From Tyto alba (Eukaryota; Chordata; Aves; Strigiformes; Tytonidae), in NCBI RefSeq assembly GCF_018691265.1, contig NW_024881303.1, positions 10,781,777 through 10,845,776 of the forward strand: DNA of 64,000 nucleotides. Direction: 5' to 3'. Below the pieces are notes generated by a model that was not told where the DNA came from, made no database searches, and saw only the letters and a list, made by a program, of their open reading frames with translations. Positions 1 through 30,000 of this stretch are shown piece after piece (positions within the stretch are counted from its first letter, which is position 1; each line of letters begins with the position of its first letter). A program made the position numbers and the translations under genes.

Positions 1-2525
1 ACTGCAGAGCAATAAAACCTCTGGCTGTGTGAAAAGAGCTGCTCTCTAAGTAGAAATGGGGTAGCTGAAAGACCCAGATGGAGGACTCCTGCTGCAGCAT
101 CTGAAGAGAGCAGCCTGCGGGGCATAAGCAGGTCAGGTTCCCTGGATAACACCCAGAAAGCCTGTTTGTTCCCGAGTCCTGAATCTCCAGATGATGTTGT
201 TCCTGCTGACAAAACAGTGGGGTGGTGAGGAGAAGGCTGGCTGCTCACTGCTAGCCTGAGCGGCAGGCTCTTGCTGGAAACATGGAGGTTGCAAAGATGC
301 TGGGAAAACATGTTTGATACTCAGATTTTTGTATCCTGGGGTCTAATCTGAGAACAGAGAAGCTGAATTAAAGAGCAAAAGGATGATGCTTGAGTGATGT
401 GCTCTGAGACTGGAAAAGAGGGAAAAAAAAATAGGAGAAACCTGTAAATATGATGGAGACAGTTCTGCAAGTCAAACCTGGGACGGGTTATGTGGTTCTG
501 CAGGATACGGTGGGGATCTGCCTGCTTCTGCTGGCCAGGAATGGGATTTCAGCTGCAACAGGGCTGTGCCACTCTGCAGGGTCTCCTGAACTGAAGCTGC
601 CTGTGTGTCTGCTCTCAACTCATCTTCGCTTTTGTTAACTGATTCTCAATATGCTCATAGCAATGCTTTGGTTAAAATAAACCAGTGATTTAATTATTGG
701 TTTAACTTCTAACTTACTCCAGCAATGTATTCAGTATTACAAGGACTAGTCCTGTTAAGCAAAGCAAAATAAGCTTTAGCCTGAACATTAGTCTAGCTAC
801 AGTGAGTTACCATATAAAGGCATAGTTCTTAAACGTGCCCAGCTCTTCCACTTGATTCATATTTCAGCATAGTATCACACCATAGATTCAACAAACATAG
901 ATCATTTTAAATGGACAGCTATGTACAAAACTATGATACAGTGTTATTACAAAACTTGAGAAATAAAGCTCTGAATTTTGAAAACACAATACTGCACATT
1001 CCCAGTTTTAAAGCAAAAATAACATGAATCCACACGTATTGCAGCTTGAACACAAAGATTTTTGAGTGCAAGCAGCTGACAATGCCATTCAAGCCCAGAA
1101 ATTCACTAAAGGATGAGCTGAAAATGCGTCCAATAGAGCACTTTGGAAAGCCTTTTCCTGTTGCTTTAATAAGAAATTTCTCCAAAAGCTGATGGACGCA
1201 TCTGTGCATGTCAGAAGACTACTGCAAGACTACTGACGTGCTTCAACTTAATTGCACATAAGCGTCATTTAGGAACCAGACACTGTTTATATGGCCATAG
1301 GTTTACTAAAATACATACTTTAAATGTATTTATTTTTTACTTTTTACTTTTTTTTTTTTTTTTTCCCCTGTAACTGATTTCCTTTGCTTTAAATGATTGA
1401 GAGTAAAAATACATTTGTCTGATCCGGGTCTTGGACTTGGTCCAACATAAATCGTCAGTGGGCGATGGGAAGAGGGAGTTAACACGCTTCCACCTGTGAT
1501 GGTACAGCCACTGCTTAATTTATACCCTTAATTTAGTTGAGGCACTGCTATTTTTAAAATTTCTCCAAGGGCTGAACACTGCAGTCCTTTCTTGGGCCAC
1601 ACTCAGCTGTCATTTCAAGAGGAGTTTGGCCTAAGAGCAGGTTGAAAGACTTGGCTTCCAGGACAGCGGACGAGAGGTCTGACCCTTTCACGCCGCCGGG
1701 CGCAGATCCGGTCCCTGTCCCCATGGGCCCCCGGCATAAGGCACGGGCCGAGGGGGCCGAAGTCTCCGGGGGGGCTCTGTGGGTCTTGGAGAGGGGAGTG
1801 GAAGGCTGCGCGAGGAGAAGCGGCGTGTCCTGGTGGGGCAGAGGTGGCCGTGGTGGTGGTTTGGCAATGCAGAGCCCAGCTTCTGGGAAGCTGGCAGCAC
1901 TCTGGGGACGCGAGAGCATTTCACTGGGTCTCTGTTATTTCTTCTGCCTTGCCGTGACACCTGCAGGAAGAGGGAGGAATGCAAATTATTTACAGCTATA
2001 AAATGAGAGCAGTGTGGTTTTGCATGTGTGTGGACATGTATGTGTTCGGGTGCTACTAGGGAAACCAGTTTCAGATAACCTAAAACCAGGTAGAGCTACA
2101 TCTTTATGCATTTAATAAAAAACTCATGTTTCCAGAACTGATCCTGATGTTCAAGAGTTTGGGCAACTTTGCTTTTGAGCTGGGCACTAGCTCAGTCCAA
2201 CAACATGAGTCGTGTGTTTTACAGGCAGAATATTGGAATATATTTCTAGATATTAAATTGCTGAATTTAGAAAATCTAGAGGATTTAGCAGGACTGTCAG
2301 AAGGATGGGGTGGCACACTGGCATTTTTAAGAGCCTGTCTCACTCCATAAGCAAAGAAAATACCATTTCTAATGAACAGACATGAAGGCAAAGACCATAT
2401 AGGAAGATGTGCATTAGCTTGATTACATTCTTGTGGTCCATGAGAAAACTGCCCACAGACAACACTGAGTCTGCAGAAGAGGAGTTGAAGCACCTGTTAC
2501 TCTAGAATTAAAGGAAAACGATTTA

Positions 2526-2606
2526 CAAAACAAAACAAAAAACCCCAAACAAACAAACAAACAAAAACCAACCAAACAAAACAAAAAAAAAAAACGAAAC
2601 AAACCA
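2526..2606 (+). repeat. A-rich (CAAA)n-like simple repeat
   Basis: About 80 bp of CAAA/CAAAA units with interspersed C runs and a 12-A run. It is a simple repeat or possibly the degenerate tail of a retroposed copy; no adjacent body was recognised. Confidence 0.85.
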
Positions 2607-2831
2607 AAGGAAAGCCTTCACTTTCAAACCCTCCTGACTCTTTGCAGGGGGAGGCTGATGTTCCCCCTCCTGTGCCCTTCTTCCCTCCTCACTAGGCTGT
2701 GGTCTTCGAGCACTGGCCTATGCTCCCAGTTTGGTTTGGCCTTTTATTTTCTAAGGAATAAATCAAGTAAATTTGTGAGCAGGGAAATTGCCAAAGCCTG
2801 GCTGCTTATGGACTTGTGCTTTCAAAAATTC

Positions 2832-2891
2832 TGTTTCCCCTAACCTTTCCAAGTGACTCAAAGATGGGAGGAGAGGAAAAAGGGAGCTGCA
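2832..2891 (+). repeat. 60-bp block, copy 1 of a local direct duplication
   Basis: This block matches 3,701-3,760 with 6 mismatches in 60 and no gaps by eye. It is centred on a shared CCTTTCCAAGTGAC core followed by AAAGATGGGAG. Flanks diverge quickly. Confidence 0.9.
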
Positions 2892-3700
2892 CAAACAGAC
2901 GTGAACATTTGTCTGTAGCAGTTCTCTAGGGTCTAAGGCAAGGGAACTCAAAGAGCACCTCTCCTGAGTTCAGGCATTTGTACAGTCCCTCCTCTGTTTG
3001 ACTGTCAGCTTTTGTTAAGTGGTCCTTCTTCAAGCTCTTTTCAGATTTGGTTGGAAATGAGTTCAGATGTTACCAGGGTGCAGACACACAGAGTGTGACC
3101 ACCAGTGCCTTGATTCTACAGGAAAACCAGCTAAACCATTTCTTTTAGGAATATGGAGGTAATGTGGGATACCACTCCTTGGGTGTAAAAGCTGACATTG
3201 GAAGAACATTAACACAGAAATTGCTGCAAAACAAGATATAGTCAAGGTGACGCAAGAGCTCAGTAGCCCATTAGAACAGTCTTATTGCTCTGAAATATTA
3301 TTTCATAGTCACAGGCTGTTCCTGCCACGCTGCTGCTGTTACAGAAGCTCTAAAAACTGATAAGGGGATCGAGTCTTGATCCCTACAGCTGGATCTGCAC
3401 TAGAAGGAAGAAGATTCCTGTGGCTTCACTGAGACCCAGCAACTTCCACATTCAGCAACTCCACCAGAGGGAAAAATATCCTGAACCAAAAGAGAACTGG
3501 TGCTGTGACCTGAACAGACCATGTGCACTTGGGACAATAAATAAAACAAACAAAAAAAATGAGGTGGAACATCCTAGGAAAAAATGTTGATGGGGAGTAC
3601 TCTAGGCTTGCTGAGTCAGTCATATCAAGAGGGATGGACTGGACTTGCCTTTCGGTGAGGAAGCACTGTGGCTGGACACCAAGAGAAGCAAACGGATTTT

Positions 3701-3760
3701 TGTTTCCTCTGACCTTTCCAAGTGACATAAAGATGGGAGCAGAGGAAAAAGGGAACTGCA
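3701..3760 (+). repeat. 60-bp block, copy 2 of a local direct duplication
   Basis: Same orientation as the copy at 2,832-2,891 and about 870 bp away, roughly 90% identical. It could be two copies of an unclassified dispersed repeat or a local duplication. Confidence 0.9.
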
Positions 3761-6700
3761 GGTTTCAAGGTGCAGCTTGACTCTGCCCTCCTGGCACTGA
3801 AGCACAGGCGGCCACTGCCAGTGCGATGTGACTGTGCCAGGCGCTGCATTTCAAGGGTGCACTGAAACTCCTGCCCGGCTCTGGCACTCCATAGAGGTAC
3901 TGCTTGTCCATGTATTCCTCTATATGGCTTTCATATGTCTTCTAAGGGGAATTCAAAGCTGTCTGTGTCTCTATTTTTTTTTTTTTTTTCAAATATGACT
4001 TTCTAAAAGCCTGCATGCTGGAATCCCTGTGCTTAAAGCATACATAAGCCGAGTCATGCTTAACTCACGCTTTCAGCTGCTGTGCAGCATCACCACTGGT
4101 CCTGATGTATTTCTTACCTATGCCTTACTGCTACTATTTTCTGCTCTTGCAGTAAATCTTCCTTAGAGCTTTTAAACCAACAGAGCTACTTCGCTTTTCC
4201 ACTGGATGTAATCCTATGATACAGTACAGAAAGGGCCAGGAGGAGGGCAGTAGTCAGGACTGTAACTACCCAATTTATATCTCATTTTCTCTTGCTAGCA
4301 GTGATGCTCCAGGTGCAGGAACAAAAGCAACCCTGTGTGGAAATCCTGCAGAGATTCCTCTGTTCTGCCATGCCAGGGGTTGGGGCCGCTGGGCTGTGCA
4401 GGAGCAGGGCTCCCAGCCAGGCTCCCAGCCCGAGGCACTGGGGATGCTGGAGAATAAATACATTCCTTTCAGGAAATGAGACAGAGAGAGATTTGACATT
4501 ATTGATTCAGTTCATATGAGATGCTCATCAGCATGGAAAGGACAATGCGTAACTATGCAATTTCAGTACAGTGGGTGTTTTGACTGTTTCTTTTTCTTGC
4601 CTTTCCACTTGCTGTAAAAACAGGCAAAGTTTTGCAAATGAAAGTATCCTGAAACTCCTGAAGTTTTCTTTTGAGGGGCAACTGTATGTTGCCAGCATCA
4701 GTGAAGGATGCAGGGGCTTGGTACACAGTTTCACTAGAAATCAGGTTTACCTCTATTATTTTTTGGAGAGACAAAAGTCAAATTACAATGCCCTCCCCCC
4801 CATCCCAGAAAGCCACATAAATGCATGTAAAAAGTATGCATGGTTTGTTTGCTTCAATGGACTATGTGTGCAACTCTGGAATTGAATCTGGCTTTGAATT
4901 TGAGCTGGTATCTTGCCCCAACTAGTACTTCTTCCCAGGTTCAGTGTCTTACTCCCTTTCCCAGATACCTCTATTTAAACAGTGCTGTAGGAAGTGGCTA
5001 CCCACAAGCAAAGCAAACATTGTTCTTTGCAGGAGGTAGGTACTGAAATTGCATTTTTACAGTTTTTGAGAAAATAATTGGATCAAAGCAAGGACTTTGT
5101 TTATCACATGAAGCTGGATTCACTTGGTTAGAGTAATGACTTTTAATTATCTGCAGGGAAAGGAGGTTTGGCTGCTGCTGACACAGAGGACAGGCATGTG
5201 GGCTGTGACCCTGTGTTGAGAGGAGATCATCACTGACTCCACTCAACGCAGGATCAACACCCTGGAGAGTAAAAATCAGAGTAACAAATTTATTTTACAT
5301 GTATTTGTGATTAGACACAAAGACAAAAAGCTTAGCTGATATGCTGAATACTGATTAGGTCTGTGAAGTCCCAATACGGTGGTTAGTTCACATAAAAACA
5401 CCTTTGCGAGTTTACATACCTCATTGTACCACACAACCTTTTTTTGTTTTATTAGCTCCAGTATCAGTCTCAATCTCTGCTTTTAAACAAAAGAGAGACA
5501 CTAAATATATCTGATCATGGCAAGGCAAACGTAACATCAGGGAACTTTTTACAATGAAAACATTGTCTAGTAGCAGGGAGGTTCCTAAGATGCCATCCCT
5601 GGATGCCTCGTGGCTTTTGCGGGGGGGAGTCAGTTCCTTAAGGCAGAAGTACTAATATCAGATATCAGGAAAGCATTACCACGGCTGGGAGTGTGGGGTG
5701 CTCCCGTTGCTGCAGCTCCTCCTGCTGCCTCCTGAGAAGCAAGTTTGGGAACCACTGCTTGGGGAAACCACTTCTGGTTTGTGGCTTGGTTTTTAACTAG
5801 GCGAAAGTGGCATGTTTAGAAACTTGAATAACTACAGCCCCGGGGCATGTTGGCATTATAAGTCCCTCTGTGGCATGCTGTCCTTCTAGCAGTGGGTATT
5901 CAAACCCTCCTTTCCTTTCTCCTCCATCTTCCTTGGAAGAAAAACATTAAACATTGATGAAGAGACTTCCACCACTTTCCTGCCCATTTGTTTGATCCCA
6001 GGATCTTGCAGAAAACAGGCTTTGGACAGTATATTGCATCTTTCTAAAGGCTGACAGACCCATGTGTCTTCCCTATTAGGCACCTCTAATTTGGGATTAA
6101 AGTACCCACCCAAGAGTGGCTTCAGCTTGGTAGCGTTTTAGGGAATTGTATCCATTTCCAAGGTTTGGGACTGGCTGTGGACATTTGCCATGAGGCAGAG
6201 ACCCGGGTGGCTCCACATGGGGCAGCCCCAGCGCAAGGGACCAATCTGGCTGGCCAAATATGACCCTCTGCAGAAGCGTCGGCAAGATGCTCATCTTTAA
6301 TTGTTGACTTTCTCTCCTGCAGCGATGGCTTGAGGGCCTGATGTTCAGGAGCCACCTAAAGTACCCCTGGGGCAGGCTGTCAGGTCACTGCAGGCAAAGT
6401 GCTCTTGCAGCGAGGCTTAGGAGAGGAAAAACCAAACCACCCCATGGCAGCATTTATGTTGCTGCCTTTATGTGTTTATGAGTAGCAGAGAGAGGGCTAT
6501 CACTGATTAAGTACCCAGTATTAACTGCTCTTAATCACTGCTCTGGAGTCTAATGGAGCTCTTGTTTGCACATAACCGTGCCTTGTAGCTGTCTTTAGCA
6601 CACTTGACAGATGTGCTTATTGCCGTCTTTACTGCATATGTGTAATGGGCTTTTTAATTATTGATTCATCATTTCCTCTTTATAAACTACTTACAAATGT

Positions 6701-6784
6701 CAAGAGAATGAACTATGCCTGTGTTTTCCTTTTTAAATCTCTTTCAGGTTTTAAAAAATAAAAGTTTCATGAAACAGCATGGCT

Positions 6785-6900
6785 CTACGGGCAAGGGGCA
6801 TTGGACCTTGAAGAGAGGAGGAACATATATCTATACAAATACATGAGGAAGCCTCCCCAGTTTAACTGAGTCCCCAAGGGCTCTGTATGAAATAGCTTAC
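6785..6900 (-). other. INF2: Possible read-through (non-CAAX) C-terminus of INF2
   Basis: If the exon 21 donor is not used, the frame stays open for 38 more codons and stops at TAG (6,785-6,787). The extension contains a hydrophobic FLMYLYRYMFLL run. Mammalian INF2 has CAAX and non-CAAX isoforms, so an alternative end is plausible, but no conservation supports this one and it may simply be intron. Confidence 0.3.
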
Positions 6901-24020
<17,120 letters not shown>

Positions 24021-27000
24021 CTGAAAGAAAAAGAAAAGAGTGAGTGAGAAGTTTGTCCGGACTGATCAACAACCCTCTAGCAGCTCTGGTTTTTCTTCTA
24101 GTATTTGGGATGTAAAACTCAACAGAAGCAGATCCCCAGCTCTTCAGCACATAGGGCACACACCGGAGCCTGTCCTTGGCTGATGAAACTTAATATATCT
24201 CCTCCTTAACCACACATATTACATTCAGGCCCTGAAAACTCTGTAGAGGGACTCTTAACACATTTAAGCCAGCAAATACAGCTTTAAAAGTAGCCAATTT
24301 ACACCAGTCAACAGCCACTACCTATTTTAATGCAGCAAAAGGATAAGGTTGAAAGCAGCATTATCAGCTCTGAACTCCTTAGGGCCATTAAACCACTTTA
24401 AAATCTCACTGTGTTGAAGAGGCTGTGCAGTTTCTAAGCATTTGTAATGGGATGGAGAAATAATTTTGAGCATATCCTGTTCATAAGAGCATCCGATTAC
24501 CCTGTCATTTTTTGTTTTTGTTTCTTTTGACTGATGTGGAGGTAAGTTTTATAGCACTCACTTCATTTCTTCCTGTCTGCTGTAATAGAAAATATGTTTG
24601 CAAAACGTGGTGCTTGCACATGATAATGTGAGAGCCCGACAGGTTGCAAGTGAAGGGACGGCAGCAGGAGGCTGTGAGAACAGCAGTGCATCTTTTTGGA
24701 GACGGGAAACATCTCTTCAAGGCCCTTCTTCCTGCAGGACATGGCCTGTCTCAGCCATGCTGTTAGCAGCAAGGAGGATGAGGAGCTGATTCAGCACAGA
24801 GAGATAGCAAAGCCAAGTCTAATTAACTCTTGGTGCCAAATTTTATGTTTTTAGGCAGGATTATTATTTTCCAGACCTGCAATGATTAAGTTATACAGTT
24901 CAAGTCCTTTTCAAAGCTGATTGCAATAATTTTAAAGCTGAATTGATCCCGGAGAAGACAGTTTGTCCCACTAAGGGGGGATAAACCTGCTGGACCCAAA
25001 GCCAGCCACTAACACTACCTCCCCTCCATGCCACAGCACCGGGACCTCTGCTTCTCTGGGCTGGTGAGCTTGCATGGTGCTCAAAATAACCTGGGGGCCA
25101 GTTGGCCCCCAAAACCCAGCACCTGAGGAACTGAAGGGATTATAGGAGAGTATCGCTTTCGGTTACCAGCTCCAGGACAAGGGTTTCTAGCCCTGCAGCG
25201 TGTAGAAAAAAGGCTTGAAAAATCTAAACCAAGAAATCTCTTAAAGGTTTTATTTGGCAGAAAGCCAAGATAAAGGACAGACCATTTACAACAGTTGGAA
25301 ATAATCTCGTTATTTGAAAGCCTGTCTTGTAATTTTTCCTGGGGACTTCACTGTTGAGAAAGGTTCTGGCTTCTTCACCGCAGCAGACCCCGAAGTCTCA
25401 TTTTGGCAGTCACCCCTTGGCAAATACACAGCCAAAAAGTTTGCTCACTAATTTGTGGTAGACATGATACTATTGGCCTAAACACGCCTCTTTGAAGGAT
25501 GAAAAGTGGGATGGGATCGGATATTTGGGAGAGCTCGAACAAGTCCCCTGGGAAAAGGTGATCCTTTTAGAGAGCTCTGGAGAAACCCTTTTGCAGAGTT
25601 TCCCCTTGCTTCAATGGAGAAAGAGCTGGCCAAGTGCCCAGTTGTTCACTGTTCTGTTATCTGAAAAAATGATGGTCATGATCGAAAAACATGCAGTTGC
25701 GAATATACCATCTGAGAACACACTGTACAGCTGAAAAGTAATAAAAGGGACCATATAAAAAACTCAAAACCCAAACCCTCCGACAAAGTACAGGCTTGAG
25801 TTTCTAAGATTTGTCATCACTGTCTGCAGCCCAGAGCCCTTACTCACTCTTGGTAAAATTCTTGTTGAATTAGTCACCCTCAGTCGCTCCCCTGTACCCA
25901 AGCTCAGGAATGTGGGTTAGGCTCAATGCGAAGGAGAAGAGAAATCCTCCTTCCCCAGAGGGAGAGAAGCAAAAGCATCCTGCCTGGTCACAGCCCTGGC
26001 AATGGGGCAGCATTCCACACCTCTCAGGGAAGCAAAAATACAGGCATGGAGCCAGAGAGGTGCTCCTAAGGAGCTGCGGCCAAATCCTGCCCTGTGCTGT
26101 GCATCGAGCCCCACAGTCCTCTTCCCGTGCCTGGGGACACGGCCAGACCTTCAGCAGTGCTGAGGACCACCCAACCAGGGTGGAGCACAGCTCATCCTGC
26201 CCAGCCCTGTCCTTTGGTGGCTTCCCTGAAGACCCAAGATCCTTCAGCCTCCTGGCTAGGGGGAGGAATTGACTGTCCTGGAATTTTTACCTCTGAAGAG
26301 GGAATGGGCCCAAATGCAAGCGCTGGCAGGGGGAGCCGAGCCCTGGCTCACTGGGTGGGACTTGTCCCTCCTCTTGGCTCTGCTGTAACCCAGACTCTTT
26401 CCCCAAAGTGAAAGCGTGCACCAAGCAGATCTTAGGGCCCTGTGGGTGCACAAAGAGCCTCGCGGTCCCCCCAGGTGAGAAAGCCTGCAGGAGCAGCTGG
26501 TGCAGGAGCCTGGTCCTGCCGGCTCACGCCCAGGGCCGGAGCAGTGCCGGGGCTCCTGCTATTCAGCCGAGGGGCTGCAGAAGTGCCTGCCCGATCGCAA
26601 GCTTCCCTCTCTCAGCACAACTTCTTATACTCAGCAAATCTCTTTTTTTATTTGCATATGACTAAATGTTTCTTATCAAACCAGATAGCAAAGTGGGCTG
26701 GATATTTGCTCCCAGCTGAACAAATACTTCATCATATATTGTATCGGCTACAGAAAGTCAGAGAGATTATAATAGCATTATTGACTTTAGACTTAGCTGA
26801 TTTCTGAAAATTAAGCTCAATCAGTGCAACAGGACACAGGAAATACCGACAGGGCATCCTGTTTACCAGTGAATTTGTTCTGAATTATCCTTTCCTCCCC
26901 ACCTGCTCTGCACAGATGTGAAGAGATGAGAAACAAACCCGGGCAGGTACCTCTCCAAACAGTACCGGCTTGTGTTTTTATGCACTAAGCTGAACAAATT

Positions 27001-30000
27001 GGAGTGATTAAATATTTTTTTCCCCACAGAGAGTGCGCTCTTTTTGTAGGGAAGGAAAAAAGATGGCTAATGTATCTAATCGTAAAAAGGGAATAAAATA
27101 AATAGGAGCTGTACTATATAAATGAAAAGGAAATAAATATGGAGGAGACTGCAGTATGATTCTGCAGATGGTGTGATAAATCTGTTTACAAACACAGATA
27201 TGAGTGATATATTATGAATGCAACATCTTTCCATATTTTCCATGAAGCACAGTGTTCCAAAGCCACTCAGATACAGCCTTAAAGGACTGGTAGTTTCGCC
27301 CTTTATCTCTGACCACAGGAGCTTGCTAACAGGTAAATGATCTCAGCAGAGTGAGACAGATAAGGGATTAAAATGGACCACATCTATCTGGCTGTCTCAC
27401 AGAGGCCATGTAGACTATGCTTGCTGAGGGAAGGAAAGTACCCTGACAAAAAAAGACAAGTCACTAGACTTAAAAGGCTGAATACATCTCACCTCCTGCC
27501 AGTAGAAAGGCATGGGGAGCTTTGCTTTTTGCTGCCCTGGCCATAGAGGAGGACGCAATGGGGGAAGCAATGTCCCCAGCCTCTGCATCCGACTGTGCCT
27601 GCAGCACCCACGGTCTGCCCGCCCCAGCAACAGGCTTGGCATGGGTGCTGGGTGCTGCTCCCTAGGACTCATCCTGACAGAGCATCTGTGCTTGCTGCCG
27701 TGGGGACAAGCACAGCCCACAGCATTCACCATGAAAAATGTAACCCCCTCCTCATCTTGCTTCTTGCCCTCAGAGGTTGGTTAGCACCGATCAGGAATGA
27801 CAGATAAAGAAGCATCAATGCAGACATACTCTTAATTTGAAGAGATTCCTTTGGGAAGCATACAGGCATCATAAAGGCTTGTCCTCTTGCACCCAGACAC
27901 AGCAACATTGCAGTTCACGGTGCTAACTTTTTGGATCACTGGGTTTGAAAAGCTGTGATGCTCCCTGCATACATCCAACCCAGTTCATAAAATTTCCTCC
28001 TCCTTTCTTTTTGAATCAGGTGCTTTCCAGATTCAGTTTTCTGTGCCCCTCTGTCCTTCAAGTCAGCTCCTAGGGAGATGACATCTGTGGGAGATAAATC
28101 AGGGCACATCAATACTTTCTTCATTCTGTGAAGCTGTGGAGAACAGAGCTGCACAGCACAGCTTTCAGTATAAATTATTACATGCCGCTGGTGTGACATG
28201 GATCACAGCAAGGACCTGGGAGGACATGTAAAAAGAGATTTCTCAGGGCAGCTAAGTATAATTGAGTAAAAACAAAAAGGAGAAAAACTACAGGTCAAAA
28301 CCATTCTGACTTTTTGGGAGCAGACCCACTGCCTACGCTGCAGGATGGAGGGGCATGAGGGGGAACAGCAGCTCCTTGCTGCCCTCTGAAGAAGTCTGAG
28401 AGCATCCCGACTCCATGTGCTGCCCTCACAGCCCTCTGGTTCCTTTGGCAAGGCTGCTGGGGCACACTGCTGGCCCTTAAGAAAAGCTCTTTCTTGCTAC
28501 TCAGCCTCTCCTCCCTTCCGTGCCTATTCCTGGCTCTCAGGAGCCCGTTCTGCCTGGCTGACTGCTAATGATAGGTTTTGCTTCTGGATAGTTCCAGTTT
28601 TCACTCTACTGCTGGGAATATGCCAAGTCTTTGTATTTCACAACATGTCAGACTACTCAGTCACTAAAAAGAAACAACATCCTGGCTCTGTGCTTTCCAA
28701 ACCCACTTCAAGAAGTGTGATGGGTTTGTTCCTTCTCTCCTCTTGCTTTCATTTGTACCGTTGTGTTTTCCCATGTAGTGTCTGAACACCTCACATACAT
28801 ACAGGCTAATGAAATCATCCTCCCATGCACTGAAAGAAGTGGGGGAAGGCCCCATAAACCCCTATTCAGATACCAGTGTGACCCCTTGGTATGGGCCCAT
28901 TGGCATCGGTAGGAACTGGCAGCGTACTCAGTCTCCCAGGGGAGCTGACAGTAAGGGTATGGTGGAAAACTGAGGCATACAAACATGGTTTGCCCAACAG
29001 ACTCTGCCTCAGTACACAAACCAACTGCTGCTCCATCCTTTTTTTGCCATAGCTTGTAGCCTCAGTCACCTTCAGATCCATGTATTCTCGATCCTCAACT
29101 GTATCAGAGGCCAGAATGAGTGATTTATGCTTAAAAAATCAGAAGGTCTTGGAATGAGTGCCCAATCTTGCTCTGCATTACTGAAGAAGTTCATGAAGTC
29201 TCTGGCAGGCTATGCTTTGCTTTGGCACAGCCCACGTGTGAGGCAAACAGGAGCTCTCACAAAGCAGCCCGGGTTGGCTGTGCCCTCAGAGGTGCCGTGC
29301 TGTTACAAGGAGGTTTTTGTCTTTAGCAGATGAGGGAGCATGGCCAGGCAGCCCGCTGCGGCCGGTGGGCAGGAGCTGTGCCATCCCCGTGCTGGCTGGG
29401 GATGGCATGGGGCTGGCAACGGCTTCTTCTGGCAGTGAACTCCCAGAAAAGGACTTCAGTGCATAGACAAAAAGGACTGTGTCCATACTGGTATAAATGT
29501 ATACGTATTTTGCCAATATAGCTTACTCTTTTACAAAGAAAGGAAAACTGAGTTGTCCTGATTCAGTGCCATCCACCAACCACTGTTAGGATGCTGTGTG
29601 CCAGCACATTCTCTTTCCTGGGCAAATATATGCTATGATATCATGTGATGTCTTGCACAAAGGGGTAAATGTCTCCATTCAATATGTATTGGTAGGGGGG
29701 GCGTCACACCAGGTTTAACCACACTGGTAAAAACAATCACCAGTGCTTTCCTCCTTACCAGTAAATAAAAATGTAAATAAATCATCAGGCTGCTACAGGT
29801 ACCACATACAAATCAAGCTCAAGTGATGTGCTCAAGGATGTCTATGTTAGGATCTTCAGTGGCATCTAAAGCCTTATTTATATTTAAAGGTTGCACTAGC
29901 TTAGCTTTAAATGAGTTTAAACCCACTCTTCATTATAACAGTAACACTGTCTGAAGACACGCAATAACCAATTTACCTTAATCTGGTAAACCAGGTTTAA

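Larger units (their letters stand above)
1..6784. other. No gene recognised; 3' flank or last intron of INF2
   Basis: I looked on the minus strand for a short final INF2 exon ending in a CxxQ/CAAX motif and found none. Minus-strand AATAAA hexamers occur near 5,288 and 1,326 but without a linked exon. The next gene expected from mammalian synteny (ADSS1) was not seen. All open frames here are short and lack domain-like composition. It holds simple repeats and one duplicated 60-bp block, listed separately. Confidence 0.6.

Noticed and set aside
138..155. Minus-strand GVIQ peptide as a possible INF2 CAAX end
   Set aside because: The cysteine is a glycine, the stop does not follow Q directly, and no acceptor in the right phase precedes it.
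5221..5255. Acceptor-like CTCTCCAG on the minus strand as INF2 last exon
   Set aside because: Joined to exon 21 it gives only Gly-Cys then stop, without any similarity to known INF2 ends.
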